NCBI GenBank assembly: GCA_033297075.1
Contig: MU858206.1
Coordinates: 1 to 64,000, forward strand
Direction of reading: 5' to 3'
Source: Rhypophila decipiens
Taxonomy: Eukaryota > Ascomycota > Sordariomycetes > Sordariales > Naviculisporaceae
Length of the DNA: 64,000 bases
This document shows positions 10,339-21,715 of the stretch, one piece after another. The notes beneath the pieces are model-generated. The model made no database searches, was not told where the DNA came from, and was given only the letters and a program-made list of their open reading frames with translations. Positions within the stretch are counted from its first letter, which is position 1, and each line of letters opens with the position of its first letter. The position numbers were made by a program, and so were the translations under genes.

Positions 10339-12354
10339 TCACCCAAAAACCTCCATCATAAAATGATACTCAATCTTGCTGCCATCTTCGCGTCCCCTTG
10401 TACTCAACACCCTGCACCGATCCGCCAAAACCTCACCCACAACCGGCGTCCCGCAAAAGAAAACGCCCACCTTCAGCTCCTCATCCCTTTGCTCCGGATC
10501 TCTCTCAACCAGCGCAGCTTTATACGCCTTCATCTCCTCATAATGACTATCCAAAATACTCACAAAATCCGGGCGTCCAAAATGCGTCGGATTCAGCAGC
10601 CCGGTAAGCGGACTAGTCGGCTGCTCTGGCGTGCGATGCATCTCCAACAACCAGCGATAAACATGGGTAGTTACTTTATCGCGTTTTTGCGTGACGTGCG
10701 TGTGGATGTTTATTTCGAGATGGCGATCTTGCGCTTCGGCATGTTGTTGCTGGGATTGAGAGACGCGGTTGATCAGGTCGGAAAGCCAGAGGAGATGGTT
10801 ACGCGATCTGACGGTCCAGTGGAAATCTACCCGGCGGTATTCAGGCTTGTCGTTGATTTTCTCGGTGTTTTGGGAGCGACGGTCCTCTTTCTCTTGTAGG
10901 TCGACTAGGATTCCGGAAAAGGGGGTTACTCCGATTCCGGAGCCGACGACTATACTATGCGAAAAGTCGTAGAACCTCTGAGCTGGCGCACCAAACGGGC
11001 CGTTGATGCCGATTTGGATTGGCGTCGCAGTGTCAGGATTAGAGTCGTCGCCTAGGGACCGCAGCTTGGAGGTCCAGTTCCCGTCGGTCTTGATGTGCAG
11101 CTGAAATTCATTCCCGATACAGGTCGAGACTGTAAAAGGGTGCCATTGGAATAGGCTAATCTTGGGGACTTGCAAGAAGACGTACTGGCCCGCCTGGTAC
11201 TGCCAGATTCGCTCGCTCGGGATTTTTCCGCTGACGAGGACGGTTTCCTTGTCGAGGACCCGGATGGTGGCGTTCAGGCGGTGGAAGCCTACGCTGAAGC
11301 GGATTACGCGCTCTGTTAGGACCAGCAGGGTGGGAAAGGCGAGCCAGTAGCCGAACATGGGCGATTGGAGGAGCCCTGTTGTGCCGTGGGCCATGAGGAG
11401 CCCGATGATGGGGTACATTAAAAGATGGCCCATTTGGAAGAGCTCGTAGTTGGCCTTGCGGACCTGGGGGAGACTGAGCAGGGCGAGAATGTAGAATAAA
11501 CCAAGCGCGGTGATGCCGGTGAAGCCGGGGAGGGATCGGACGTAGGCAATATACGGTCTAGGTACTGCGTCTGCTCCGAGAAGGATTGCAACGGCGTTTT
11601 CGTTTTCTTTGCGGCTCCCCCAGTTGAATGAACCAGACAAGTGGCCGATGGCGTGAAGGGTGGCGAGCGTAAGAGCGACGCACGAGATGATGATGTGGAA
11701 GGCCTGCGACATGTCCCAGTTGATGAACCTCGAGATGTAGTACGATCGCCGTAAAAAGGTGGAAAAGTAGCGCGACATGCTGAGAATCAGGAAGAAGAAC
11801 GTCGGATACAAGGCGCCTGCGCATGTCTTGGCCAGAACGACGCCCCAGCCAAATGCTCGAGTGTAGTGCTCGCCGGTGAGGTACTTGACCAGCTGCCAGA
11901 TGCCAAACGCCAGCTGGATGGAGACCACGAGCGCGATGAAGGCTATCTCTGGCCCATGGACAGCCCAATACGACCGAAATCGTGCCACCATGCCCAGTTT
12001 GCGCAGATATTCCTGCTGTTCCTTGCTGGTCTCGGTGTCTTGCTTCATGCTGGGGATCTTCCAGCTCTTTACGCGCTCGGCAAACTCATCGCGCGGGATG
12101 CGGCTCTTGTCCGAGTCGACGAGTGTGCGCAAAAAGGTATGCAGGTCGTCATCGCCTCTGGTGCCATGGTGGAGGTTATGAGGGAGTGCGCGCGGTGCGA
12201 GCTCTTGATGGACGCTGTCCAGTTTTTGCTCCACCTCGCCGTAGTCAATCATGCCGTCGCCATTGTGGTCGAGGTCGTCGATGAAGGCCTTGATTTCATC
12301 GTCGGTCAGGTATTTGACGTCGTTTTCCCACGGTGCGGTGCGTCCTCCGGCCAT
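10339..12354 (-). CDS. noxC: NADPH oxidase with EF-hand (NoxC-type)
   Basis: An intronless frame of 671 residues from ATG at 12354; the frame continues upstream only through non-ATG codons. An EF-hand calcium loop (DLDHNGDGMIDYGE) lies near residues 27-40. It is followed by the six-helix ferric-reductase core with haem-binding His pairs (HIIISCVALTLATLHAIGH), the FAD motif HPFTVST, the NADPH motif GSGIGVTPF, the nucleotide-binding FFCGTP and the usual aromatic C-terminus YHFMMEVFG. The enzyme moves electrons from NADPH across a membrane to oxygen, making superoxide. An EF-hand places it with the calcium-responsive NoxC/Nox5-like class rather than fungal NoxA or NoxB. All expected motifs are intact. 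Confidence 0.94.
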   Translation of the reverse strand: MAGGRTAPWENDVKYLTDDEIKAFIDDLDHNGDGMIDYGEVEQKLDSVHQELAPRALPHNLHHGTRGDDDLHTFLRTLVDSDKSRIPRDEFAERVKSWKIPSMKQDTETSKEQQEYLRKLGMVARFRSYWAVHGPEIAFIALVVSIQLAFGIWQLVKYLTGEHYTRAFGWGVVLAKTCAGALYPTFFFLILSMSRYFSTFLRRSYYISRFINWDMSQAFHIIISCVALTLATLHAIGHLSGSFNWGSRKENENAVAILLGADAVPRPYIAYVRSLPGFTGITALGLFYILALLSLPQVRKANYELFQMGHLLMYPIIGLLMAHGTTGLLQSPMFGYWLAFPTLLVLTERVIRFSVGFHRLNATIRVLDKETVLVSGKIPSERIWQYQAGQYVFLQVPKISLFQWHPFTVSTCIGNEFQLHIKTDGNWTSKLRSLGDDSNPDTATPIQIGINGPFGAPAQRFYDFSHSIVVGSGIGVTPFSGILVDLQEKEDRRSQNTEKINDKPEYRRVDFHWTVRSRNHLLWLSDLINRVSQSQQQHAEAQDRHLEINIHTHVTQKRDKVTTHVYRWLLEMHRTPEQPTSPLTGLLNPTHFGRPDFVSILDSHYEEMKAYKAALVERDPEQRDEELKVGVFFCGTPVVGEVLADRCRVLSTRGREDGSKIEYHFMMEVFG

Positions 12355-12781
12355 CTGGAATCTGGCGATCAATGGAGGGAAGGAAGTCAAGGGTGAGCAT
12401 AATGTTGGCGCGTCGTCGTTTTTAATCACATACCAAGACCTCTCTGCCGCTATTCGACGTGCGCCAAGTGTAAGAGTGGGTGCCAAGGATACTCGGCAGG
12501 ACGCGAAACCGGCTCAGCATCTTGGCCAACCGTTATCGACGCTGAGGGTTGGCATTGGCATATTGGCGCCAAGGTTCTGTTGTGCTGTCATCCTGGGCGT
12601 GTGTTCAGCTTGGCCTATCACCGAAAAGAGGTTGTATGTACATGTACTCCGTACAATGGGATTTAATCAAGTTTGCGTTGCTTAGAGGAGTTCGTGACCA
12701 CAGTTGTTCATGTCAACAAGAACCCCTGAATTGTGGAGTCTTCAACTTTCGCGTCATCTAACCCTAACCCTCCAAGGAACA
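12355..12781. other. Intergenic between Nox and the membrane-protein gene
   Basis: The 5' flank of the Nox gene and the 3' flank of the leftward membrane-protein gene. No additional gene or repeat stands out. Confidence 0.5.
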
Positions 12782-14803
12782 TCAACGAGCAACCCACTCC
12801 ATATCAGCTCCCAACAGAGGTGTGCCTTGCTCGTCAGCGTGTTCCTGTTCCTCTTCCTGCTCCTGCTCCTGCTCCTCCTGCCACAAAGCTTGCAACTTAA
12901 AGATCAACATCGGCACCCCCGCAACAAAACTCATCACCACCGGGATCCCAGCCGTCACCGCCGCCACGATCCACCACACCCTGACGTTGAAGATTTCCGA
13001 GTTACTGTATATCGAAGCGCTCTCAAAGTCTATGTACTGATTCACCCCGCCGCGGCATGTGCAATTCTTCAAGATGCCGCTGAACTGTTTGGGGTTTGAG
13101 CGTCAGCAGAATATTCGAAAGATCGTGACGGCACTGGCAATACTTACGGCAGCAAATGTGATGAAACTCAGACACGGCAACGACGTCAGCATACAAAAAG
13201 CCGACAGCCCATCGAGAACCATGCCAACCCACTCTCCCACCAGCCTCACGGTGCTTAACCATCCTCTCTTGGCCTGGCTCATATCCCACGATCGCCCAAG
13301 CACCAGATGGCGATACACATAAGCCAACCACGGCACGGTGCTGAGGCCCCCATAAACGAGATACGACCCGGAGCGACAGCCGATGCCGACGGTCGGGATA
13401 TTGTACGAGATCATCAGCGCCATGCCCAGCTCCCACCACACCATGGCCAGGGCGGCCAGGGCCAGCAATCGCCACGCAAGGGGGGGTCTGGTGTTCAGGT
13501 TGTCTCTCGTCTTGTCGACCAAGGTACTGTAGTACCCAGCAGCGGCGTCGGCCTCTTGGTCACTTGCCCATGATGCCAGTTCCGACTCAGAGTCTTTACC
13601 CTTGCTCTTGCGCACTGCATCGACCACGCTCAGGGCGAGATTGTAATAGCCCATCTTTCTCCCCTGTCCAACAAAAGTTCCCAGCTCATGGTGGCATTGT
13701 CTTCTCGGACCACAACCAAGCTGCTCCTGTTGCGTCGTCACTCTCGTTTCCACCTCGGTCCGTCTCATGGCATACCACTCTTTCTCACGCCCCTTGGTCC
13801 ACCAATACGGCTCAGCCAAGTCCTCACGCCTTGGATCCTTGTCCATTTCTCTCTCCCACTCCCTTACAGCCCTGACATTCCACAACCACCGATGACAAAA
13901 GTCCCTCGTCCTGTCCGCAGAATTGGGATTCCTATCCAAGATAGAAAACAACAAGAGCAAGGGGAGCCAAGTAATCAAAATACCAAAAGCAAGCGAATGC
14001 GTCGTCGTGCGCTCCCCCAGACCTTCGGCAAAGGCCAAAACCACCGATGCAGCGTACGCCACAAAGAACAAGAAAATACTCGCCAACGTCGAGTAGATCC
14101 CCAGCCTTCTGGACCGGCGCATCTGCCTTGCCATGGCCCGAAGTAGATCTTGCGTCCAGCGCTCGGATTGACGAGTGTGGTATGGCATGTCTTGATCAGT
14201 CCCACTCCGCTCAGCCAGTGGTCTAAACAGACCGTACACGACCCCCTGAAGAAAACAGTCCATGCCCAAGTCCGTCGTCGGTAGTTCAAACTGCCCAATA
14301 CAAGACAAGACATAATACGCATCCCTGGCCACCTCCTTTTTATTCTCTTGTTTCTCAGCATTCGCAGCGCCCAAACAGATTCTCATCTGGTGGATGTTGA
14401 AAAATGTTGCTGTCAGGGCCGTCTGCGGACTACCCAGCCAGTTCCAGACTGCTCGGGCAGAATCTCTTGCTCGTGCCTTTTTGGCGCCGCCATCGAACGG
14501 GAGTGCGGCGAGGAGGGCGATGATGGGGAGGATCCAGTTGGATACTATCCCGAGGGTGAGGGAGGGGTCCGAGGTCCAGTACCAATCTATGGGATCTTGG
14601 CAGATGGCTTTGCAGCCTGCTGTGGTGATTGTTACAAAGTTTTCGTGCCAGTACGTGAGGTATTCGGGTCGAAGGCCGCCTATAGGGCCGTTGTAGAGAT
14701 AGCCCAGAGAGTGGATGGTTGTGTTGGAGATGCCGTTGAAGACTAAAGTGCCGTTGAGGATGCTGGTGACGCGGTCTTTGCACATGTCGAAATGGTCGGC
14801 CAT
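12782..14803 (-). CDS. Fungal multipass membrane protein, uncharacterised
   Basis: Exons 13148-14803 and 12782-13084 are separated by a 63-nt intron (GTAAGT...CTGAC...CAG) and join in phase (ITFAA|FSGILKNC) to 652 residues. The N-terminus is a short Cys-containing outside loop with NxT glycosylation sequons (NGT, NTT). Five to seven hydrophobic helices follow, for example LGIYSTLASIFLFFVAYAAS and LLALAALAMVWWELGMALM, with a long basic cytosolic loop between. The C-terminus has a Glu/Gln-rich tail (EEQEQEQEEEQE) that ends near the stop. It resembles fungal 'integral membrane protein' entries of unknown role; transport or sensing is possible but unsupported. Confidence 0.8.
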
Positions 14804-15435
14804 TTTGTGTGAGTTAATGGGTCAATTCTCTGGTTTGGGGAGCGTTGGGGGAGTCATTCTTGTCGCGACATTCTTTGCCAACACCACAAAGCTGGAATGG
14901 TGTTTGTCGTTTATATCTGGTGCCTCAGCCGTCGGCGCCGACCTTGGTGAAGTTGGTCTTCATTACTGGCAGTCTTGAAAACGCCCAAGCTGTCGACAAT
15001 AGGAAGGGTTCATTTTTCAGCTTCTGGGACTATTCCGCAACAAAGCCCTCGTCATTTCCGTGAAAGGACTGAGGTATAGGACCTAGACCGAATCTTTGCT
15101 TTTCGTGGTGTAATGGAAACATCAGTGGTGACCGCATTTGACGCCGACTTTCAATGGAACATCACTGCACATGACCAGAAGGGTAAAGTGGCGGTGCCGC
15201 CGTTGAACAATTAAGAGAGCTCATAATGTAATATGCCCGCCAAGTATTCCAGCCGCAGTCTTGTGGCTGCATGGCGGCCTCCCCCCGCGCGGACTGATAG
15301 GTGCTTCGCCACCTGCAGCCCATGCCCGAACGGGATTGCTACTCACACTCGCATATATTGATCCTACTACCGGCCGGTAGATATGTCAACATCAAACACT
15401 CAGCCATACGGTTTAGGCAAGGTGCCAACCTCCTT
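14804..15435. other. Intergenic, no supported gene
   Basis: Between two leftward genes: the promoter side of the membrane-protein gene and the 3' flank of the P450. Nothing else is recognised. Confidence 0.5.
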
Positions 15436-17161
15436 TCATGCCCTTTCAACCCTCATCCTCAACCCCCCAAGCGGCCTCAGCATAGGACTAGGGTTCACAA
15501 CCTCAATCTCGCTCACCAACCTGTTGTCCCCCTCAACCCTTGCAAACCGAAACCGAGAAACCAACTCAATCAACAAGATCTTGAACTCGAGCATAGAAAA
15601 TGCCTTCCCAATACAACCCCTTGGCCCATGTCCGAACGCGGTAAACGCCCAGGAATCGGTGGCCTGCTGCTCGAGAGCATCCCACCGATCAGGTCTGAAC
15701 TCATCGGCGTCCTCGCCCCAAATGGTTGGGTTCTTCTGCACAATAGCAGGCTGCATCATCACCGTTGTGCCCTTTGGGAGGAGGACTCCTTGGATGATTA
15801 CATCTTCGATTGCTTCCCGGCCGATATTGATCGATGGGCATTGTGCACGGAGGACTTCGCGACAAAAGTTGTGCAGGTAGGGCAGTGCCTCGATCTCGCG
15901 GTACGTGTAGTTGGCGCCAAGGTGAGCAATTTCCTCGCGGAGTCGTTTTTCCTCGGCGGGGTGTTGGATCATCAGCTGCGTGGCCCAGGTTAGACCGTCT
16001 GCGGTGGTCTGATGCCCTGCTGCGAGGAACGTGAGCATCTGGTCGCTTATCAGTTCCTCCCCCCATCTTTCGTCCTCGTCACTGGCGTAGTACTTGTTCT
16101 CTACCATCCAAGTCAACATGTCATTGCTGCTGAGGCTCTGCTCGGCACTGGGATCAGTCTTCTTGTTCGGGTGCAGTTCTTGAATCCTTTCTCGAATGAC
16201 AGCTTGTATCTGGCTGTGGAGCGTCTCGTAAGCTTCTTTGAACCGCCGGTTGGCTTTGATCGGGAGCCAGCGGATGGGAATCACGGTGTTGAGCGCGATG
16301 AGCAACTTGCCGAGACCGTCTGGTTCGAAAAGCTCTTGGTAGCAGGTTGTGAATGGCATGCCGCCGGAATTGAGCGTGAGCTCATCTGGCTCTTTTCCGG
16401 CGGCAAACAGACCTATAATGTCCAAGGTGGTTTTGGAATAAAGCGAGACGACTGATGTTTATGTGATGGTGTTAGGTTCGGGCAAACTTTGCTGACAGTA
16501 AACAAGGACAGAAGAAGAGACTTACCGTCTGCAATGCCTGCTTCATCTCTGATCTTGTCATCAAGCAAAGAGCACAGATCGGTCGCTTTCTTGCGCAATT
16601 GCGGTATAAAGCTCTCAACGTTCTTGTGAGAGAAAAGAGCTGTTTGTTGATCAGTACTGCGGAATCACGAACCATGACGACGGGCAACTCACCACTAAGC
16701 GCCCGTCGCTGCTTTTTATGCTCCTCCCCCTCAACAAGACCAAGTCCATTATGACCGACAATATCTCTCACCATGCGCCTGAAAAAGGTCGGCTTCTCAA
16801 ACGAGGACGCTTTGGTCTGCAAGATTTCCTTGTGCGCGTCAAGACTAGTGACTAGCACAGAATCCGCATTGCCGAAGCCGAAATAGCGGATCAGAGGTAC
16901 CGTGGGCCATCGCTTCATCCAGGAAACGTATGGCTCATTCGGGTGACTTCCCCCGAATTGGTTGAGCAAGTGGCCGATGAGGAAGTGGTGATCCTTTGGT
17001 CCTGGAAGTGAGCGGAGCGGGGAGACATAGTATGGATAGATGAATAATTTGTAGAGGCCTGATGCAATGAGACGGAGAAAGTAAAGGTACAGCAGTGTTA
17101 GAGCCACCTCTTGTCGCAGGACCCGGTCAGAGAGTGACCGAAGAAGCTGGTTGATATCCAT
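15436..17161 (-). CDS. Cytochrome P450 monooxygenase, 3 exons
   Basis: Exons 16693-17161, 16526-16639 and 15436-16451 (introns of 53 and 74 nt) join in phase to 532 residues. The start is the ATG at 17161; the upstream in-frame extension begins with TTG. A membrane anchor helix (VALTLLYLYFLRLIASGLY) is followed by the Pro-rich hinge LRSLPGPK. Later motifs are the I-helix oxygen-binding AAGHQTTA, ExxR in the K helix (EVLR), the meander EFRPDRWD and the haem loop FGHGPRGCIG with its Cys ligand. All catalytic features are present, so it should be a functional ER-anchored monooxygenase. It looks like a fungal CYP of the CYP3/CYP4-like clans; the substrate is unknown. No polyketide, peptide or terpene synthase lies in the window. 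Confidence 0.94.
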
Positions 17162-17816
17162 CTCACCTTTGGACGGTGTCTTGTTGATCAAGAGGGGGGT
17201 AAGACGCGTGGTTGAAGGGATTATCTACCGTATCTGATAATGGAGAAAAAGTAAAGACGTATACGAGAGTATATATACAAGATCGGGTAACTGGGAATCA
17301 ACTTTAAAAATTGCCGAGTCCGATCGGACTTTGATGTATACCAAGTACGGGGCCAATGCGAACGCTCCCGAGCCCACCAAGCAGGGCACTGGGAATACAC
17401 ACACTTCATTCTTGAACACGGAATGATGACGGATACGGAATAGGTACGAGAACCAGATTAGCGAGTACGACCCATCGATGGTATTCGATATATAACATGA
17501 CGTTATACGGCGTTTACGACATGCATCCCCAATTACGTGAGGGAACTGGAAAGTATTCCGTGCATCCCATGATCCATATACAACTGAGCCAAATACGCTA
17601 TTCAGTGATATGGGTGTCATCCTTTGGCCGTGTAGTTGAGTGGTTCTATGTATTGGAATACAGTATCGTACCAGCTGAGTGAACTATTGGATCAAGTCCT
17701 GGAAGCCACGTGATTGTGAGGAGAAGGTCAGCCGTTGTCGGAAGGAAGGTGATGATCTCCGCAACATTCATAAGCAGCGGCCCAATTTAGAGTTCCAACC
17801 CAACACCACGCTCTCC
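17162..17816. other. Divergent promoter region (P450 / HET gene)
   Basis: The only two genes that face away from each other here share this 655-bp stretch. It carries a TATA-like motif on the P450 side and no coding frame with support. Confidence 0.5.
17266..17277 (-). promoter_or_regulatory. TATA-like box upstream of the P450
   Basis: AGTATATATACA lies about 105 bp upstream of the P450 start codon, the distance expected of a fungal TATA element. Composition alone supports it. Confidence 0.3.
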
Positions 17817-20071
17817 ATGGACCCTGCAACGACAGAAACAATGGAGATTAACTTTGGACCAACTCTGGAGTCAGAACCAACCACAGTCCTATTAAATCGG
17901 GTGACGGATGGGCTATGCGCAGCTTGTCACAAGTTATTTCACAACATAGCCATAATCTGTGAGAATACCGACAAGAAGCCACGAAGCTTTACAGAGATCC
18001 AAAGGGCTGGGCGAGCAGGCTGTGCTATTTGTAAGATTTTACTGGCAAGCTGGAACCTCGTGTACACCGATGTGTCGTGTGCGGACTGTGGGACGTTCTA
18101 CCAACTTTGGAAAAGGAATTCCAATTACTACGAAGTACGCCTGTGGCGCCATGGGGTTTCGAATGGCAACATAGACACCCACCCACCGCTGATGATGGTG
18201 GTACCTGCGCCTTCAGGTAAGTGGTCCCCTAGGGCAGTACACTGGTGGACCAGCACCAGACTAACGAACCTGTAGGTCCCAATCCATGCAACGATGAAGC
18301 GCCACCCAGCAACAGTGGTAGCGATCAATGCTTCCAGTTGATGAATACCTGGTTACAGACCTGTCTCACAACCCACAGCAACTGCATCGTGCCGTCAGGA
18401 CCATGGGTTCCAACAAGGCTAGGAGATGTGGGCGACCTTGCCAGCCCCAAGGTTATTCTAACAGCCAAGATGCAAGATCGCAGCGACACCCGGTATTCCA
18501 CACTGAGTCATCGATGGGGTGATAATGTTGTACGCCTCACAACGGGAAATCTCGACGAGTTTCAACGTCTGCTGCCCATCGCTGGCATGTCTCGGACCTT
18601 CAATGACGCATTTGTGGCCACAAGAAAACTCGGCATGCGATATATTTGGATCGATTCACTGTGTATCCTTCAGGATTCCGAGATGGACTGGCAGTTTGAG
18701 TCGGCGCAGATGGGTCAAGTCTATGAGAATAGCCTGTGCAACTTTTCGGCCACGGCAGCAAGCGATGGCAATCAATACGATGGGCTCTTTCAGGAGAGAG
18801 ACCCAACATGGGGCAGCAGCGCTAAATTCACACTGCCAAATTCACAAGAAGGGACTCGAGACGTGTAAAGAGTGGGCCTGTCTCTATTCGATCGATGGCA
18901 CCTGAACGTGGCATCATCGGCACTCCATACACGCGGTTGGGTAATCCAAGAGAGATTCCTCAGTCCACGGACTGTCTACTTTGCGTCCGGTGAGATATTT
19001 TGGGAGTGCCGAACTGATTTTGCCGCTGAAAGCTATCCGGACATGGACCCTCGGTCTGTTGACGGATGGGACGTCCCTACACGCTTCAAGTTACAGAGGC
19101 ACAGTTCTATCTTGATAGCGAGCGGTGATTTAGAACCTCAAAACCTCTGGACATATTTGACATTGTCATATTGCGACTCAGAACTGACAAAGGAGACCGA
19201 CCGCTTGATGGCACTCGCCGGTGTCGCAAGGGCCTTTTCCCTTCCACCCACGAAGACGAGTGGGAGTACAGACCCAGAATCTTCATATTTGGCAGGTCTT
19301 TGGAAATATCAGCTTCCATGGAATCTATGCTGGAGAGTGATACCATATCTCAGAGGTTCGTGCAGAAAGGCACCAGAATATCGAGGTAAGTTGAGATATC
19401 TATGTACAGTGAGGCATTACTGGACTGACCTGCGATTTTCAGCTCCTTCCTGGTCTTGGACATCACTCGACTTTCAAAGAGTCTTCCTTACGACCAGTGA
19501 CGATCTTGGCATGCACTCGGAGATAAACGAACCGGCTGTTGTCCAAGTTTTGAGTGCGCAAGTTATTCCGCAGGAGGGCTTCGATGAATTTGGGCCACTC
19601 GTTGGAGGCTGTCTGCGTCTAAAGGGACATGCGTATGAGGTTGATCTCGATCGACTGGCCTCGTTGAACCTTGGGTCCTTCCCTTCAACACCGTCCTTCC
19701 GCGCAACAGGGGACCCTCACATGCCATTCGAATATCAGCTGGACGAGTCCAGACATGCAGGTAGCCTCCGGAATGTTGCTGACTGCTGCCTTCCGACTTT
19801 TGTATCTAGAACTTACCGAGTCCCGCGTTTCGCTGAATGCCTTCTGCTTAAGCAGGACAAGAGGCCAAGGCAACCAACCGGGGCCGGCGCCGAGTTATCA
19901 CCTGCATACACAAGAGTCGGCATCTTACGCATATCGTTGAAGAAACCCAACTCGTTGGCGATGGACGTACCAGAAATGCTGAGCCGAGTGGTTAGGCTGT
20001 GTAGGTCGGTCAAAACTCGGGAGGACGGAGAGCAAGTAGCAATGTCAGGGGACATCATTTCACTTTATTAA
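17817..20071 (+). pseudogene. HET-domain protein gene with an in-frame stop
   Basis: Exons 17817-18216, 18276-19385 and 19443-20071, with 59- and 57-nt introns, join in one frame to 713 codons. The HET (heterokaryon incompatibility) domain is clear: TRYSTLSHRWG, YIWIDSLCILQDS, the MGQVYENSLCNFSATAA block, then RGWVIQERFLSPRTVYF and APSWSWTSLDF. An N-terminal Cys-rich segment (CAACHKLF, CAICK, CADCG) precedes it. A single TAA at 18866-18868 falls between the two halves of the domain; the same frame continues as perfect HET sequence. No canonical intron removes it. CAA to TAA is a CpA-to-TpA change. HET proteins trigger cell death on fusion with an incompatible strain. The allele is probably null, unless the stop is a sequencing error. 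Confidence 0.88.
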
Positions 20072-20422
20072 GAGACAGATAGAGAACTAAGGGACCTAGG
20101 TACACACAAATCTTGCTAAAATATCTTCAGACTTGTATCAAAACATTAGCTCGCAACTCCCCTGAGCTCCAGGTTTTGCCAACCTGTCGACCTGACCACA
20201 CAAGAGCAATCAACCCACTACTAGCAATTTCAGCCTTAGTATAAGAGCAAGCCTCTTGTTGACACCCCTATATAGCCCCATCGCGACGAGGGCTCTCTTA
20301 GATATTGTAAAAGTGGGGCATAACTAGTACACTACCAGTACTATATTCATTGGGTGCTTTTTAGCCCAATCCATCCATTCCTCCTACACGATTCTTAGCC
20401 TACAGAATATACTACCACCGAC
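20072..20422. other. Convergent 3' region
   Basis: About 350 bp between the ends of the HET gene and the leftward uncharacterised gene. No gene seen. Confidence 0.5.
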
Positions 20423-21715
20423 TCAGTCATTTTGGGTCCCCTCTTCTTCAATATGCACACTCCTAGGGTTCTTCTCGTCGTGCTCATAATACACCCGATC
20501 GTCCTCTGTATACGCCTTAGAAGGATACTCCTCCCAATGCAGATGCGCTCCCTTCTCGGCAATCTTGGCATCGGCCTCCAGCTCGTCCTCGGTCTTGAAG
20601 TTCGCCGTCCAGTCAATCTTGAGCGGCTGCGGTCCCTGTCTCTTGGCACGGTTCATCGACTCGATTGTCTCTTCCGACAGACTAAACGTGTCCTCTGAAA
20701 GATATTCCCCTGCTACCGCCATGATAAAGTCACTCACGTGCCCGTTTCGCTCGGCCCAAATGACATCCTTAAGGGCTTCTCTCCATTTCTCCCAGTTGGC
20801 TACTATTATTGCTGAATACGTCCACCAGCCGTCGTTGGCGTCTTCACCCTCCTCGGCCCAGTGGTTGGTGGTTGCCACGGCGATTTCCCAGAATCTGTCC
20901 GCACAGTGGCCTAGCCACAGACAGGTGCATAGGAGGAGAGCCTCGGAGGGCGGCCCGGCGATCAGGTCGCGAGAATCTTCGCAGGTGCAGTGGTCTAGGT
21001 ACTTGTGTTTTCGTACTAGGCAGTGGGATCGTTCACGGCCTTTGAAGGGGTTTCGGATTTTGCCAATTGTTCCAGCGAGGAACATCTCCAAGCCGAAGGT
21101 GGCTAGGTCATCGGGCACTTCGTGGTCGAGCCAGGGGTGGGGACGGGGAGGAGCCAGAGACGTGAGTTTGGCGTGGAAAGAGACGAGTCTCTCGAGTTCG
21201 GCGAGTTTGTCCTTGTCGGGGTTCGAGGTGGTGTAGGTTAGTCTGTGGGACCGTATGTCCCAGCCTACAACGTCCTGTAAGAGGGGGAGAGAGGCCCAGA
21301 GGACTAGTTCGGGGTGGTCGTGGTTGGTGCACGATTGTTCCTTGATGGACGAGGGTATTTCTAGCGAAGTTTGTCTGAGCTTGCGGACAAAGTGGATGAG
21401 TCTTTTGTGCTTGCGTTCCGGGCTGGAGCGGACGAGCTTGAAGAGGGCGAACCAGGTGCGCGCGACGTGGCCTGTTAGAGGGCTGTAGGGATCAATGTCG
21501 AAAACGAGGTGCCAGTCTTTGACTTTGGAGGCCTCGGGGTCGGATTCGTGGTCCTTGAGGGCGTTTTGGGTCTCTTCGATGAGGTCGTCGACTACAACTT
21601 GGATGGGGAGCTTGGGTTTGTTGACTAGCTTGGCGATGATGTCGTATTCCGGCGTCTCGTCGGCAGTGGCGCGGACCTGTCGCCAAAAGGTTTCATTCTC
21701 GGACGAGTCGGCCAT
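20423..21715 (-). CDS. Uncharacterised ascomycete protein, 430 aa
   Basis: A single-exon frame from a good ATG (MADSSENETFWRQV). The protein is soluble and acidic, helical in pattern and rich in Trp, with a Cys/His cluster in the middle (HKYLDHCTCEDSRD, LLLCTCLWLGHC) and a charged C-terminus. No signal peptide or membrane segment is seen. The N-terminal part resembles fungal proteins grouped as DUF3632, but I cannot confirm that by eye. Codon use and frame length support a real gene. Function unknown. Confidence 0.72.
   Translation of the reverse strand: MADSSENETFWRQVRATADETPEYDIIAKLVNKPKLPIQVVVDDLIEETQNALKDHESDPEASKVKDWHLVFDIDPYSPLTGHVARTWFALFKLVRSSPERKHKRLIHFVRKLRQTSLEIPSSIKEQSCTNHDHPELVLWASLPLLQDVVGWDIRSHRLTYTTSNPDKDKLAELERLVSFHAKLTSLAPPRPHPWLDHEVPDDLATFGLEMFLAGTIGKIRNPFKGRERSHCLVRKHKYLDHCTCEDSRDLIAGPPSEALLLCTCLWLGHCADRFWEIAVATTNHWAEEGEDANDGWWTYSAIIVANWEKWREALKDVIWAERNGHVSDFIMAVAGEYLSEDTFSLSEETIESMNRAKRQGPQPLKIDWTANFKTEDELEADAKIAEKGAHLHWEEYPSKAYTEDDRVYYEHDEKNPRSVHIEEEGTQND

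Noticed and set aside
11866..12396. Plus-strand 176-codon frame
   Set aside because: Antisense to the NADPH oxidase N-terminus.
12355..12486. 43-residue N-terminal extension of the NADPH oxidase
   Set aside because: It starts with TTG, not ATG, and the EF-hand protein has a good ATG at 12354.
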